From positions 3,882,001 to 3,946,000 of the forward strand of contig NZ_CP060828.1 of the NCBI RefSeq assembly GCF_014489635.1: a stretch of DNA of 64,000 bases. The letters run 5' to 3'. Below are positions 1 to 11,900 of this stretch, piece by piece; the stretch's first letter is position 1, and the number at the start of each line of letters is the position of its first letter. The notes beneath the pieces were generated by a model. It did not search any database. It was not told the origin of the DNA and saw only the letters and a list, made by a program, of their open reading frames with translations. The position numbers and the translations under genes were made by a program. Origin of the DNA: Streptomyces roseirectus (lineage in GTDB: Bacteria; Actinomycetota; Actinomycetes; Streptomycetales; Streptomycetaceae).

Positions 1-3000
1 ACCGGCGTCATCGACGGCCCCCAGTTCGGCCCGCAGATGCTCGGCCAGCGCGACCGGCGTCGCGTGGTCGAAGACCAACGTGGCCGGCAGCTTCAGCCCG
101 GTAGCCGCGAAGAGGCGGTTGCGCAGCTCCACGGCGGTGAGCGAGTCGAAGCCGAGCTCCTTGAACGCGCGATCGGCCTCCACGGCCCCGGACCGAGCAT
201 GGCCAAGAACGTTCGCGGCCTCCTCCCGCACCAGCTCAAGCAGCAGACGCGGATGCTCGCTCGCCGGCAACTCCCGAAGCCGCCGCACCACTTCCGGCTC
301 CCCGGAATCCAACTCCGCCACCACCGGCGCCGCCTCGGGCAACTCGGCGAACAGCGAACTCGCCCTGGCAACGGTGAACCCGGGCAGGAACAGCTCCCAG
401 TCGACGTCCGCAACGGCAACAACCTCGTCCCGCCGCCGCAGCGCCTCGCCCAACGCGGTGATCGCGACGTCCGGCGCCATGGCGGGCAACCCGCGCCGAC
501 GAAGCTGCGCCTCGATGTCACCCGCCGCAGCCATCCCGCCCCCGGCCCACGGCCCCCACGCCACCGAGGTGGCGACGAGACCGTCCGCCCGACGCTGCTG
601 GGCCAGGGCGTCCAGGTAGGCGTTGGCCGCCGCATAGGCGGCCTGCCCGCCACTGCCCCAGACGGCCGCGATGGACGAGAACAGCACGAAGGCGTCGAGG
701 GGTTCGCCGCCCAACAGGGCATGCAGATTCGCCGCACCGCCGACCTTGGCCGAGACGACCGCGTCCAGCTCGTCCGAGGTCAGCTCGGTCAACGGAACAC
801 CGGAATGCGGCACCCCTGCGGTATGCACCACCGCCCGAACCGGCGCGCCCTCATCGGCCAGTTGCCGCAGCAGCTCCGCCAGAGCATCACGGTCGGCCAC
901 ATCACAGGCGGCAACGGTCACCTTGGCGCCGCCCGCGAGCAGTTCGGCCTCCAACTCCGCCGCACCGTCCGCGTCACGCCCCTGACGACTGGTGAGCACC
1001 AGATGCTCGGCCCCATTCCCGGCGAGCCACCGGGCGACATGCGCCCCGAGCGCCCCGGTCCCCCCGGTGACCAGCACAGTGCCACGCGGACGCCACTCCG
1101 GGAACGACGTCCCGTCGACCGCCCCACGCTCCACCCGGCGCAGATACACACCGGAGCCCCGCACCGCCACCTGGTCCTCACCGGTGCCCTGAAGCACACC
1201 CACCAGCAGCTCGCCCACCCGCGCGTCCACCACATCCGGCAGATCGACCAGACCACCCCACCGATCGGCATGCTCCAGCGCGGCCACCCGCCCGAGCCCC
1301 CACACCTGCGCCTGCGCCGGACTACCCAGCCGATCCCCGGCCCCGGTGGACACCGCCCCCCGAGTCAGACACCACAACGGCGCGACCACCCCGGCATCAC
1401 CAAGCGCCTGCACCAGCGACACCACCGGCAGAGGAGCCCCGTCCGCCCCCACCAACGACACCACCCCGACGACCGGCTCCCCCTCACCGGCGGCCGCGCC
1501 CCTCAACCGCTCCACGAGCACCGCACGGTCCCCCGCACCCAGCTCGACAACGACGGTCTTGGCACCCCGCTCGCCCAAGGCACGCACCACCGAAGCCCCG
1601 AACTCCCCTTCCCCCTCCGGCAACACCACCAGCCAGCGCCCGGACAACGTCGCGCCCGTCACCCCGGCAGTGGCCTTCCACGTGACCTGGTACCGCCAGG
1701 ACTCCGCAGTGGCCCTCCGAGCCGCGTCAGCACTCACCCGAACCTCGGGCCAGTACCGCTCACGCTGGAAGGCGTAGGTGGGCAGATCCACGCGACGGGC
1801 ACCGGCGAAGAACGCGGACCAGTCGACCGTCACGCCCCGCGTATGAACCGAACCAAGGGCGGTCACCAGGGACTGCACCTCGTCACGGTCCTTACGCAAC
1901 ACCGGCACAGCCGCCAGGCCGTTGCCGGTCCAGCACTCCTGCGCGAGGGCGCTCAACGCACCATCCGGCCCCAGCTCGACGAACGTCGTGACGCCCTTCG
2001 CCTCCAGTGCCCGGACGCCGTCCAGGAACCGGACGGCCTCGCGGACGTGGCGGACCCAGTAGTCGGCATCCGGCGTCACCTCGGCCCCGGTGAGCGTGGA
2101 CACGATCGGGATGCGCGGAGGCTCGTAGGTCAGCCCCGCAGCCACCTCACGAAAAGCATTGAGCATTCCATCCATGTGCGAGGAATGGAACGCATGACTG
2201 ACCGCGAGCCGCTTGGTCTTACGCCCCACCTGAGCGAACCCGGCCACCAGCTCCAGGACCTTGTCCTCGTCACCAGCCACCACCACCGACGACGGCCCGT
2301 TCACGGCGGCGATGCTCACGCCCTCCACCAGCAGCGGCGCCACCTCGTCCTCGGACGCCTGCACCGCCACCATCACCCCGCCACCCGGCAGCTCCTGCAT
2401 CAACCGCCCCCGGGCAGCCACCAGCACACACGCATCCCCCAGCGACAACACCCCCGCCACATGCGCAGCCGCCAACTCACCGATCGAATGCCCCGCCACA
2501 AAATCAGGCGCGAGCCCCCACGACTCCACCAGCCGGAACAACGCCACCTCAACCGCGAACAACGCCGGCTGGGTATAAGCGGTCTGCCCCAGAAGCTCAC
2601 CTTCCCCGAACACCACGTCCTTCAGCGGACGCCCAAGCTCGGAGTCGAAGCGCCCACACACCTCATCAAAGGCCGCCGCGAACACGGGATAGACGCCATA
2701 CAACTCCCGCCCCATCCCCACCCGCTGCGCCCCCTGCCCACTGAACAGAAACGCCACCCGCCCCTCACCAACAACCCGCCCACTCACCACATGCGCAACC
2801 GACCGCCCCTCCGCCAGCGCCACCAAACCCGCACGACGGCTGACGGCATCACCCCCCACCACCGCCGCCCGATGCTCAAAACCAGCCCGACCAGCAGCCA
2901 GCGAAAACCCCACATCAACCGAGTTCACACCAGGCGTCGCATCAACGAACGCCAACAGACGAGCGGCCTGCGCCCGCAACGCCCCCTCGGTCTTCCCGGA

Positions 3001-6000
3001 CAACACCCACGGCACAACACCCCCCACCTCAGCAGCGGGAGCCTCCTCAACCACCGGCGCCTGCTCCAAAATCACATGCGCGTTGGTCCCACTCACCCCG
3101 AACGACGACACAGCCGCCCGCCGAGCCCGCCCCACCTCCGGCCACTCAACCCGCTCGGTAAGCAGCGACACCGCCCCAGCAGCCCAATCCACATGCGACG
3201 ACGGCTCATCCACATGCAGCGTCTTCGGCAACACCCCTCGCCGCAGAGCCTCAACCATCTTGATCACACCGGAAACCCCGGCCGCAGCCTGCGTATGCCC
3301 GATGTTGGACTTCAACGACCCAAGCAGCAAAGGCCGTTCAGCAGCCCGATCCTGCCCATACGTCGCCAACAATGCCTGCGCCTCGATCGGATCCCCAAGC
3401 CTGGTCCCGGTCCCATGCGCCTCAACGGCATCCACATCAGCCGGACCAAGCCCCGCATTCCCCAACGCCGCCCGAATCACCCGCTGCTGAGCCGGCCCAC
3501 TGGGCGCGGACAGCCCATTGGAAGCCCCGTCCTGATTGACAGCAGACCCCCGAACCACGGCCAGTACCGGATGCCCATTCCGCCGAGCATCGGAAAGCCG
3601 CTCAACGAGCAGCATCCCCACCCCTTCACCCCACCCGGTCCCATCCGCCGCATCGGAGAACGCCTTGCACCGCCCATCAACAGCAAGCCCCCGCTGCCGA
3701 CTGAACTTGAGAAACGCCCCCGGGGTGGACATGACGGTCACCCCGCCGGCGAGCGCCAGCTCACACTCCCCCTGCCGCAGAGCCTGCGCAGCAAGGTGCA
3801 ACGCGACCAGCGACGAGGAACACGCGGTGTCCACCGTCATAGCGGGCCCTTCGAGCCCGAGAACGTAAGAGATCCGCCCAGACATGACGCTGCCCGCGTT
3901 ACCGGTCAGCAGATACCCGTCAGCGCCTTCCGGCGTATCGGCCAGCAGATCGGGATAGTCCTGCCCGTTGGTCCCGGCAAACACCCCGACCTGACGCCCC
4001 CGCACCGACCCCGGATCGATCCCGGCCCGCTCGAACGCCTCCCAAGCGGTCTCCAGCAGCAACCGCTGCTGCGGATCCATCGCCAGAGCCTCCCGCGGCG
4101 AGATCCCGAAGAACTCCGGATCGAACAGCTCAGCACCGTCGAGAAAGGCACCCTCACGGGTGTAGGTGGTCCCGGGATGCTCGGGATCGGGGTGATACAG
4201 CCCGCCCAGATCCCACCCCCGATCAGCGGGAAACGTACTCACCGTGTCCGTCTCCTCGGACACCAGCCGCCACAGATCCTCCGGCGAGGAAACCCCACCG
4301 GGGAACCGACAGGCCATCCCGACGATGGCAATGGGATCGTCGGTGACGCCCCGGGCGACGACGGCGTCCTCCGCCCCCTGAACGAGCCCAAGCGTCTCCC
4401 CCCGCAGGAACTCCACGAGTTCCCGAGGCGTGGGGTGGTCGAACACCAGCGTGGCAGGCAACGTGAGCCCCGTAGCCGCCCCGAGCCGATTACGGAAGTC
4501 GACCCCGGTCAACGAGTCGAAGCCCAACTCCCGGAAGGCCCGCGACGCATCGATCCCCTGAGCCGGATCCCGCCCCAGCACAGCCGCCACCTGCGACCGC
4601 ACAAGATCCAGCAACAACCGCCGCTGCTCAGCCTCCGACAGCCCACCGAGCCAGTCCCGCAGCTCCACCTTCTCCACGGTCGGCAGAGTCCGCGCCTCCG
4701 GCAGCTCCTCGACGAGGGCCAACGGCCGAACCGCCCCCATCGCCGGCACGAAGGTCGCCCAGTCGACATCGGCGAGCAGCAGCGCCGCCTCATCGCGCCG
4801 CACCGCCCGCGCCATCGCGGACACGACCGCGTCCGGCGCCATCGGACGCAGCCCGAGACGGCGTTGATGCTGCTCGCCGGTGCCCTGCGCGAGCCCGCCA
4901 CCGGCGAGCAGACCGAGGGCGATCGACGTGGCGGGCAACCCCGCCGCACGGCGCTGCTGGGCCAGCGCGTCCAGGTACGCGTTGGCGGCTCCGTAGGCCG
5001 CCTGGCCACCGTTGCCCCACACGCCGGTGACCGAGGAGCACAGCACGAAGGCGTCGAGTTCGAGGCCCGCGGTCAGCTCATGCAGGGCGCGCGCGGCGGC
5101 CACCTTGGGGCGCAGCACGGCGTCGACCCGCTCGGGGGTGAGCGAGGTGAGCAGCCCATCGTCCAGCACACCGGCGGCGTGGACCACCGCGGTCAGCGGG
5201 CGCTCAGCGGGGACGGCGTCGATGAGCGCCGCGAGCGCGTCGCGGTCGGCGACGTCGCAGGCGGTGATGGTCACCTTGTCGCCCAGTTCGGCGGCGAGTT
5301 CGGCGGCTCCGGGCGCGTCGGGCCCCCGACGGCCGACCAGCAGCAGGTGATCGGCGCCGTTGGCGACCAGCCAGCGCGCGGCCTCCGCACCGAGCGCACC
5401 GGTGCCACCGGTGACCAGCACGGTGCCGCGCGGCTGCCAGGACCGGACGCCGGGGGATCCGGCGGCGTGTTCCAGCCGGCGGACGAACACCCCGCTCTCG
5501 CGCACCGCGAACTGGTCCTCGCCGCCACGCCGGGCAAGGACACCGGCGAGCCGGTCCAGCGCCCGGCCGTCAACAGCCCCCGGCAGGTCGATCAGACCGC
5601 CCCAGCGCTGCGGGTGCTCCAGGCCGAAGACGCGGCCGAGCCCCCAGACCTGAGCCTGGTCCGCGTTGGTCAGCAGGTCGGACCGCCCGGTGGCGACCGC
5701 GTCCTGCGTGACGCACCACAGCGGCGCGTCGATCTGGGCCTCGCCCAGGGCCTGGGCGGTCAGCACGTGCGGCCACAGCCGGTCGTCGCCGGACAGCAGG
5801 GAGAGCACACCGGCCGGTGCCCCGTCCGCCAGCACGCCACGAAGGCGCTCGGCGAGGTCGTCGCCCACGGGCAGCAACACGACGTCGGCACCGTGACCGG
5901 TCAGCGCCGCGCTGAGGGCGGTGGTCAGTTCGTCGTCGGCGAGAGCGGCCGGGACGAGCAGCAGCCAGGTCCCGGTCAACGCCGCCCCGGCGGGCTCGGC

Positions 6001-8919
6001 GGCCGGGCGCCACACCACCCGGTACCACCAGGACGCCTCGGCGGCCGACTGGTGGCGGCTGCGGCGCCAGTCCGACAGCGCCGGTACGACCTCGGTCATC
6101 GGCGCCGTGTCCGCGACACCGAGAGTGGCGGTCAGCTCCGCCACGTCCGCGCGCTCCACGGCGTCCCAGAACCGGGCGTCCAACGGGTCCTGCGCGGCCG
6201 TCGACCGCGCGCTCTCCAGCCAGTAGCGACGCCGCTGGAAGGCATACGTCGGCAACTCCACCGGCCGCCCGCCGGGGAACATCGACGCCCACTCGACGCC
6301 GATCCCCCGCACATACGCCTCGGCCAGCGACTCCAGGAACCGTCCGAGACTCCCCTCACCCCGGCGCAGCGACCCGACGGCCGCGACCCGCTCAGCGGTC
6401 TCCTGCACGGCCAGAGCGAGCACGGGATGCGGACTGACCTCGACGAACACCCCGATGCCCTGCTCGGCCAGCAGCCGCACGGTCTCCTCGAAGCGGACGG
6501 TCTGGCGCAGGTTGCGGTACCAGTACCCGGCGTCCATGACGCTCGTGTCGATCCGCTCGACGGTGACGGTCGAGTAGAACGGCACCTCCGAGGGACGGGG
6601 GGTGATGCCCTCAAGGACGGACAGCAACTCGCCCTCGATCTCCTCCACATGCGCGGAGTGCGAGGCGTAGTCCACCGGAATGCGACGCGCGCGGAAGCCA
6701 TCCGTCTCGGCCTGAGCCAGCAACTCGTCAAGCGCGTCGACGTCACCGGAGACGACGATCGAGCCGGGCCCGTTCACGGCGGCGATCGAGACACGACCGT
6801 CCCAGCGGGCCAGCCGCTCCTCCACCGCATCCACCGGAAGCGAGACGGAGACCATCCCGCCCCGACCGGACAGAGCCAGCAGGGCCTTGCTCCGCAACGC
6901 CACCACCCGCGCGGCATCTTCCAGCGAGAGCGCACCAGCCACCGCAGCCGCCGCGATCTCACCCTGCGAATGCCCGATGACCGCAGCAGGCTCCACACCG
7001 TACGAGCGCCACAACGCCGCCAGCGACACCATCACCGAGAACAGCACCGGCTGAACCACATCAACCCGCTCCAACGCGGCCTGATCGTCCAACACATCCA
7101 GCAACGACCAGTCCACGTGCGGCTTTAGCGCCTCCGCACAAGCCCGCATCGACTCAGCGAACACCGGCGACGAAGCCAACAGCTCCACCGCCATCCCCAC
7201 CCACTGCGACCCCTGCCCCGGAAACACGAACACCACCCGGTCGTCAGACCCCGCGACGCCCTGCACCACACCGGTCTCCGTCGCGCACCGGACAAGCCCG
7301 GCCAGCCCCTTCCGGAAGCCGGCCGTGTCGGCGGCCATCAACACCGCGCGGTGTTCGAAGGCGGCCCTACCGGTGGCGAGGGAGAAACCGACGTCGACCG
7401 GGTTCAGCCCGGGTTCGTCGTCCAGGCGGGACAGCAGACGGGCGGCCTGGTCACGCAGTGCCGCCTCACCGCGCGCGGACAGCACCCAGGGCAGAACACC
7501 GGAGGACACACCGGGCTCAGGCGCCGCCTCGACCTCGGGCGCCTGCTCCAGAACGACGTGCGCGTTGGTCCCGCTGATCCCGAACGAGGAGACACCGGCC
7601 CGCCGGGGCTCCCCGGTCTGCGGCCAGTCGAGCTGTTCGGTCAGCAGGGAGACGGTGCCGGCCGACCAGTCGACGTGGGTCGAGGGCTCGGTGACGTGCA
7701 GCGTCCTGGGCAGCACACCGTGCTGGAGCGCCAGCACCATCTTGATCACGCCACCGACACCGGCGGCGGCCTGGGCGTGCCCGATGTTCGACTTCAACGA
7801 CCCGAGCAGCAACGGCCGTTCGGCGGGCCGGTCCTGCCCGTAGGTGTCCATGACGGCCTGCGCCTCGATCGGGTCACCGAGGGTGGTGCCGGTGCCGTGC
7901 GCCTCGACGACGTCGACCTGTCGGGCGGAGAGCCGCGCGTTGGCGAGCGCCGCGCGGATGACCCGCACCTGCGAGGGCCCGTTGGGCGCGGTCAGCCCGT
8001 TGGAGGCGCCGTCCTGATTCACGGCGGAGCCGCGTATCACGGCCAGCACGGGGTGGCCGTTGCGCCGAGCGTCCGACAGCCGCTCCAGCACCAGCATGCC
8101 CACGCCCTCGGCGGGCCCGAAGCCGTCGGCGTCGGCGGAGAACGCCTTGCAGCGGCCGTCGGGGGCGAGCCCGCGCTGGCGGCTGAACGAGAGGAACATG
8201 CCGGGCGTGGACACCACGGTGACGCCGCCGGCGAGCGCCAGCGTGGACTCGCCGCGCTGGATCGACTGGACGGCCATGTGCAGGGCGACCAGGGAGGAGG
8301 AGCAGGCGGTGTCGACGGTGACGGCGGGCCCTTCCAGGCCCAGCGTGTAGGCGACGCGCCCGGACACCACGCTCATGGTCGTGCCGGTGAAGAGGTGGGC
8401 TTCGGCGCCGTCCTGGGCCTCGTGGAGCCGGGGACCGTACTCCTGGGCGATCGCGCCGGCGAACACACCGGTGCGGCTGCCGCGCAGGGAGGCGGGGTCG
8501 ATCCCAGCCCGCTCCAGCGCCTCCCAGGAGGTCTCCAGCAGGAGCCGCTGCTGCGGGTCCATGGCCAGCGCCTCGCGCGGGGAGATCCCGAAGAAGTCCG
8601 CGTCGAACCCGCCGACGTCGTGGAGGAAGCCGCCGTGGCGCGTGTAGGTCTTCCCGGCGAGTTCCGGGTCGGCGTCGTAGAGCGCTTCGACGTCCCAGCC
8701 CCGGTCGGCGGGGAACTCGGAGATCGCGTCGCCGTCGGACGTCACGAACCGCCACAGGTCGTCGGGGGTGGCGATACCGCCGGGGAAGCGGCAGGCCATG
8801 CCGACGACGGCGACGGGTTCGTGCTGCGCCTGCTCGACGTCCTGGAGCTTCTGCCGGGTCTGGTGGAGCTCGGTGGTGACCCGCTTGAGGTACGCGACGA
8901 GCTTCTCTTCGTCGGCCAT
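1..8919 (-). CDS. Type I modular polyketide synthase, modules 2 and 3 (C-terminus outside window)
   Basis: Open frame from an ATG to the window edge, so the C-terminus is missing. The first ~30 residues ([14 protein letters not shown]...) form the short coiled-coil docking helix typical of a downstream PKS subunit. Module 2: KS (Cys206 in TACSSS), AT with GHSQG (Ser651) and YASH (Tyr751), hence methylmalonyl-CoA; KR with LDD (1252-1254, B-type) and Tyr1309; ACP Ser1469. Module 3: KS Cys1700, AT with GHSIG (Ser2145) and HAFH (from His2242), hence malonyl-CoA; KR without LDD (VPHSG instead, A-type), Tyr2762; ACP Ser2926, ending almost at the window edge. Neither module shows DH or ER sequence, so each should leave a hydroxyl. 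It follows the first PKS gene by 44 nt in the same operon. Whether more modules or a C-terminal docking domain follow cannot be seen. Confidence 0.95.
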   Translation of the reverse strand, partial: MADEEKLVAYLKRVTTELHQTRQKLQDVEQAQHEPVAVVGMACRFPGGIATPDDLWRFVTSDGDAISEFPADRGWDVEALYDADPELAGKTYTRHGGFLHDVGGFDADFFGISPREALAMDPQQRLLLETSWEALERAGIDPASLRGSRTGVFAGAIAQEYGPRLHEAQDGAEAHLFTGTTMSVVSGRVAYTLGLEGPAVTVDTACSSSLVALHMAVQSIQRGESTLALAGGVTVVSTPGMFLSFSRQRGLAPDGRCKAFSADADGFGPAEGVGMLVLERLSDARRNGHPVLAVIRGSAVNQDGASNGLTAPNGPSQVRVIRAALANARLSARQVDVVEAHGTGTTLGDPIEAQAVMDTYGQDRPAERPLLLGSLKSNIGHAQAAAGVGGVIKMVLALQHGVLPRTLHVTEPSTHVDWSAGTVSLLTEQLDWPQTGEPRRAGVSSFGISGTNAHVVLEQAPEVEAAPEPGVSSGVLPWVLSARGEAALRDQAARLLSRLDDEPGLNPVDVGFSLATGRAAFEHRAVLMAADTAGFRKGLAGLVRCATETGVVQGVAGSDDRVVFVFPGQGSQWVGMAVELLASSPVFAESMRACAEALKPHVDWSLLDVLDDQAALERVDVVQPVLFSVMVSLAALWRSYGVEPAAVIGHSQGEIAAAAVAGALSLEDAARVVALRSKALLALSGRGGMVSVSLPVDAVEERLARWDGRVSIAAVNGPGSIVVSGDVDALDELLAQAETDGFRARRIPVDYASHSAHVEEIEGELLSVLEGITPRPSEVPFYSTVTVERIDTSVMDAGYWYRNLRQTVRFEETVRLLAEQGIGVFVEVSPHPVLALAVQETAERVAAVGSLRRGEGSLGRFLESLAEAYVRGIGVEWASMFPGGRPVELPTYAFQRRRYWLESARSTAAQDPLDARFWDAVERADVAELTATLGVADTAPMTEVVPALSDWRRSRHQSAAEASWWYRVVWRPAAEPAGAALTGTWLLLVPAALADDELTTALSAALTGHGADVVLLPVGDDLAERLRGVLADGAPAGVLSLLSGDDRLWPHVLTAQALGEAQIDAPLWCVTQDAVATGRSDLLTNADQAQVWGLGRVFGLEHPQRWGGLIDLPGAVDGRALDRLAGVLARRGGEDQFAVRESGVFVRRLEHAAGSPGVRSWQPRGTVLVTGGTGALGAEAARWLVANGADHLLLVGRRGPDAPGAAELAAELGDKVTITACDVADRDALAALIDAVPAERPLTAVVHAAGVLDDGLLTSLTPERVDAVLRPKVAAARALHELTAGLELDAFVLCSSVTGVWGNGGQAAYGAANAYLDALAQQRRAAGLPATSIALGLLAGGGLAQGTGEQHQRRLGLRPMAPDAVVSAMARAVRRDEAALLLADVDWATFVPAMGAVRPLALVEELPEARTLPTVEKVELRDWLGGLSEAEQRRLLLDLVRSQVAAVLGRDPAQGIDASRAFRELGFDSLTGVDFRNRLGAATGLTLPATLVFDHPTPRELVEFLRGETLGLVQGAEDAVVARGVTDDPIAIVGMACRFPGGVSSPEDLWRLVSEETDTVSTFPADRGWDLGGLYHPDPEHPGTTYTREGAFLDGAELFDPEFFGISPREALAMDPQQRLLLETAWEAFERAGIDPGSVRGRQVGVFAGTNGQDYPDLLADTPEGADGYLLTGNAGSVMSGRISYVLGLEGPAMTVDTACSSSLVALHLAAQALRQGECELALAGGVTVMSTPGAFLKFSRQRGLAVDGRCKAFSDAADGTGWGEGVGMLLVERLSDARRNGHPVLAVVRGSAVNQDGASNGLSAPSGPAQQRVIRAALGNAGLGPADVDAVEAHGTGTRLGDPIEAQALLATYGQDRAAERPLLLGSLKSNIGHTQAAAGVSGVIKMVEALRRGVLPKTLHVDEPSSHVDWAAGAVSLLTERVEWPEVGRARRAAVSSFGVSGTNAHVILEQAPVVEEAPAAEVGGVVPWVLSGKTEGALRAQAARLLAFVDATPGVNSVDVGFSLAAGRAGFEHRAAVVGGDAVSRRAGLVALAEGRSVAHVVSGRVVGEGRVAFLFSGQGAQRVGMGRELYGVYPVFAAAFDEVCGRFDSELGRPLKDVVFGEGELLGQTAYTQPALFAVEVALFRLVESWGLAPDFVAGHSIGELAAAHVAGVLSLGDACVLVAARGRLMQELPGGGVMVAVQASEDEVAPLLVEGVSIAAVNGPSSVVVAGDEDKVLELVAGFAQVGRKTKRLAVSHAFHSSHMDGMLNAFREVAAGLTYEPPRIPIVSTLTGAEVTPDADYWVRHVREAVRFLDGVRALEAKGVTTFVELGPDGALSALAQECWTGNGLAAVPVLRKDRDEVQSLVTALGSVHTRGVTVDWSAFFAGARRVDLPTYAFQRERYWPEVRVSADAARRATAESWRYQVTWKATAGVTGATLSGRWLVVLPEGEGEFGASVVRALGERGAKTVVVELGAGDRAVLVERLRGAAAGEGEPVVGVVSLVGADGAPLPVVSLVQALGDAGVVAPLWCLTRGAVSTGAGDRLGSPAQAQVWGLGRVAALEHADRWGGLVDLPDVVDARVGELLVGVLQGTGEDQVAVRGSGVYLRRVERGAVDGTSFPEWRPRGTVLVTGGTGALGAHVARWLAGNGAEHLVLTSRQGRDADGAAELEAELLAGGAKVTVAACDVADRDALAELLRQLADEGAPVRAVVHTAGVPHSGVPLTELTSDELDAVVSAKVGGAANLHALLGGEPLDAFVLFSSIAAVWGSGGQAAYAAANAYLDALAQQRRADGLVATSVAWGPWAGGGMAAAGDIEAQLRRRGLPAMAPDVAITALGEALRRRDEVVAVADVDWELFLPGFTVARASSLFAELPEAAPVVAELDSGEPEVVRRLRELPASEHPRLLLELVREEAANVLGHARSGAVEADRAFKELGFDSLTAVELRNRLFAATGLKLPATLVFDHATPVALAEHLRAELGAVDDAG

Positions 8920-8963
8920 CTACCCGAACACCTCGCGATTCCGATCGGTCCGGCGGTAGCCGG

Positions 8964-11900
8964 TCATGACATCCCCAGTTCGCTGTCGATGAAGTCGAAG
9001 AGTTCGTCGGTGGTCGCCGACTCCAGCCGGGTCTCGACGCCCGCGTCCCCGGTGCCGTCCGTGGTGCCGTCCGCCAGCAGCCCCTGGAGCCGGGCCCGTA
9101 CTTCGGCGCGGAGGCCGTCGTCCGGGGCCAGCGCGGCGAAGCTGCGTTCGAGCTGGTCCAGCTCCGTCAGCACGGAGGTGGCCGCCGGCGCCTCGTCGGG
9201 GAGCAGTTCGGCGCGCAGGTGGGCGGCGAGTTCGGCCGGGGTGGGGTGGTCGAACACCAGGGTGGCGCGCAGCCGCAGTCCGGTAGCCGTGTTGAGCCGG
9301 TTGCGCAGCTCGACGGCGGTGAGCGAGTCGAAGCCCAGTTTCTTGAACGTCTGCCCGGCCTCCACCGAGGAGGCGGCGCCGTGCCCGAGCACGGTGGCGG
9401 TGTGCTCACGCACCACGTCCAGAACCAACTGGTTCCGGTCCGCTTCGGAAAGCCCGGCCAGCCGCCCGGCCAGCGAGGGAGCGTCCACCGACTGCGCCGC
9501 GACGGCGGCGGCACGCCGGGTGGTGGTGCCACGGACGAGCCCGCTCAGCAGCGCGGGAACCCGCTCCTGCGCCCGCAGGGCCCGCGTGTCCAGCCGCATC
9601 GGAACGACCGTCGCCTCGGGCCGGTAGACCGCCGCGTCGAACAGGGCAAGCCCCTCGTCCACGGACAGCGCACCCACGCCCATGCGCGACATCCGGCGCA
9701 CGTCGACGCCGTCCATGTGCCCGGTCATCCCACTCGCCTCGGCCCAGAGCCCCCAGGCAAGCGACACCCCCGGCAGCCCCAACGACCGCCGGTGCGCGGC
9801 AAGTCCGTCCAGGAACACGTTCGCCGCCGCGTAGTTCGCCTGCCCAGCACCACCCAAGGTCCCCGACACCGACGAGAACAACACGAACAGCGCCAGATCA
9901 AGCCCCGCCGTCAACTCATGCAGGTGCCAGGCCGCATCCACCTTCGGACGCAACACCGCGCCCAGCCGCTCCGGGGTCAACGACCCCACGACACCGTCGT
10001 CGAGAACACCGGCGGCGTGGACCACCGCAGTCAGCGGGTGCTCCGCCGGAATCTCGGCGAGCAGCGCGGCAAGCTGATCCCGGTCGGCCGCGTCACACGC
10101 GGCAACCGTGACCGTCGCGCCCAACTCGGTCAGTTCATCGCGCAGTTCAGCCGCACCGGGCGCGTCCAAGCCCCGACGGCCGGCCAGCACCAGATGCCGC
10201 ACACCATGCTCGACGACCAGATGCCGGGCCACCACCCCACCCAGCACACCAGTCGCACCAGTGACCAACGCGGTCCCCGCCGAATCCAGCGCACGCGGCA
10301 CCGTCAGCACCAGCTTCCCCACATGCCGCGCCTGACTCAGGAACCGCAACGCCTCCGGAGCCCGCCGCACATCCCACCCACGCACCGGCAACGGCCGCAA
10401 CACACCAGACCCGAACAGCTCGACCAACTCACCCAGCATCTCGGCGACGAGGTCGGGATCGGTGGTGAGCAGGTCGTAGACGCGGTAGGTGACGCCGGGA
10501 TACTCGGCGGCGACCTGCCCGGCGTCACGGATGTCGGTCTTGCCGATCTCGACGAACCGTCCGCCGTCCCGCAGCAGCCGCAGCGAGGTGTCCACGAACT
10601 CCCGGACCAGCGAGTTCAGCACAACATCCAGGCCCGAGGAGAAGGCGTCGGCGAAGTCGAGGGTGCGGGACGAGGCGATGTGATCGTCGTCCAGGCCGAG
10701 CGAGCGCAACACGTCCCACTTACCGGGACTGGCGGTACCGAACACCTCGGCACCCCAGTGCCGCGCCAACTGCACCGCGGCCATCCCCACACCACCGGCG
10801 GCGGCATGGATCAGCACGGACTCCCCCGCACGCAACCGGGCGTCGTGCCGCAGGGCGTGGTAGGCGGTGAGGAAGACGACGGGCACCGAGGCGGCCTCGG
10901 TGAAGGACCAGCCCTGCGGCATCCTGACCAGGAGCCGCCGGTCGGTGATCGCGACGGGCCCGAACGCACCGGTGAACAGACCCATCACGGTGTCGCCGGG
11001 AGCGAACCCGGTGACCCCCGGCCCGACCTCCAGCACAACACCCGCGCCCTCACTGCCCAGCACTTCCTGATCGGGCACCATGCCGAGGGCGAGCACCACG
11101 TCACGGAAGTTCACACCGGCCGCGCGAATACCGACCCGCACTTCGCCGGCCGCGAGGGGCCGCGCCGCCTCGGGCAGGTCGACCAGGGCCAGGTTCTCCA
11201 GGGTGCCCTTCTCGGTGACGTCCAGTCGCCAGGTGGCCGAACCCTGCGGCGGGGTCAGCGTCTCGTGCGCGGCGGGCCGGACCAGCCGTGGCACGTAGAC
11301 GACGCCTTCCCGCACCGCGAGCTGGGGTTCGTCACCGGCGAGCACGGCGGGCAGAACGGCCGACGCGTCATGGTCGTCGACGTCGACGAGCACGAACCGC
11401 CCGGGATTCTCCGCCTGCGCCGACCGAACCAGCCCCCACACCGGGGCATCGGCCAGATCGACCACACCCTTGCCGGGCTCGGCGGCCACCGCGCCCCGGG
11501 TGACGAGAACCAGCCGGGACGAGCCGAACCGCTCATCGGCCAGCCACCCTTGGACGAGTTCGAGCGCACGCGCCGTAGCCCGATGGGCCGCTTCAGCGAC
11601 GGGCAGCCCGACCTCATCGGCGCAGGCCACGAGCACCACGTCAGGAGCCGGATCCCGGGGAAGAGAGTCGAGGTCACCGAAGGTGTCCAGCCCACCCAGC
11701 GCCACGCCGAGCTTGAACTCGTCGCCCCCGACCAACGCCCAGACCCCACGCGGTTCCACGGTGTCGGACGGCAGCGTCACCTCACTCCAGTCCACCCGGA
11801 ACAGAGCCTGCGGCACCCCCGCCCGCACCTGTTCGCCCGCCATGGGCCGCAACGCCAGGGACTCCACCGACGCCACCGGACGCCCGGTCACATCGGCCAG

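Noticed and set aside
8920..8963. Frameshift joining the two PKS genes into one
   Set aside because: The first ends with a C-terminal docking region and a stop, and the second begins with an N-terminal docking helix, the normal split between subunits.
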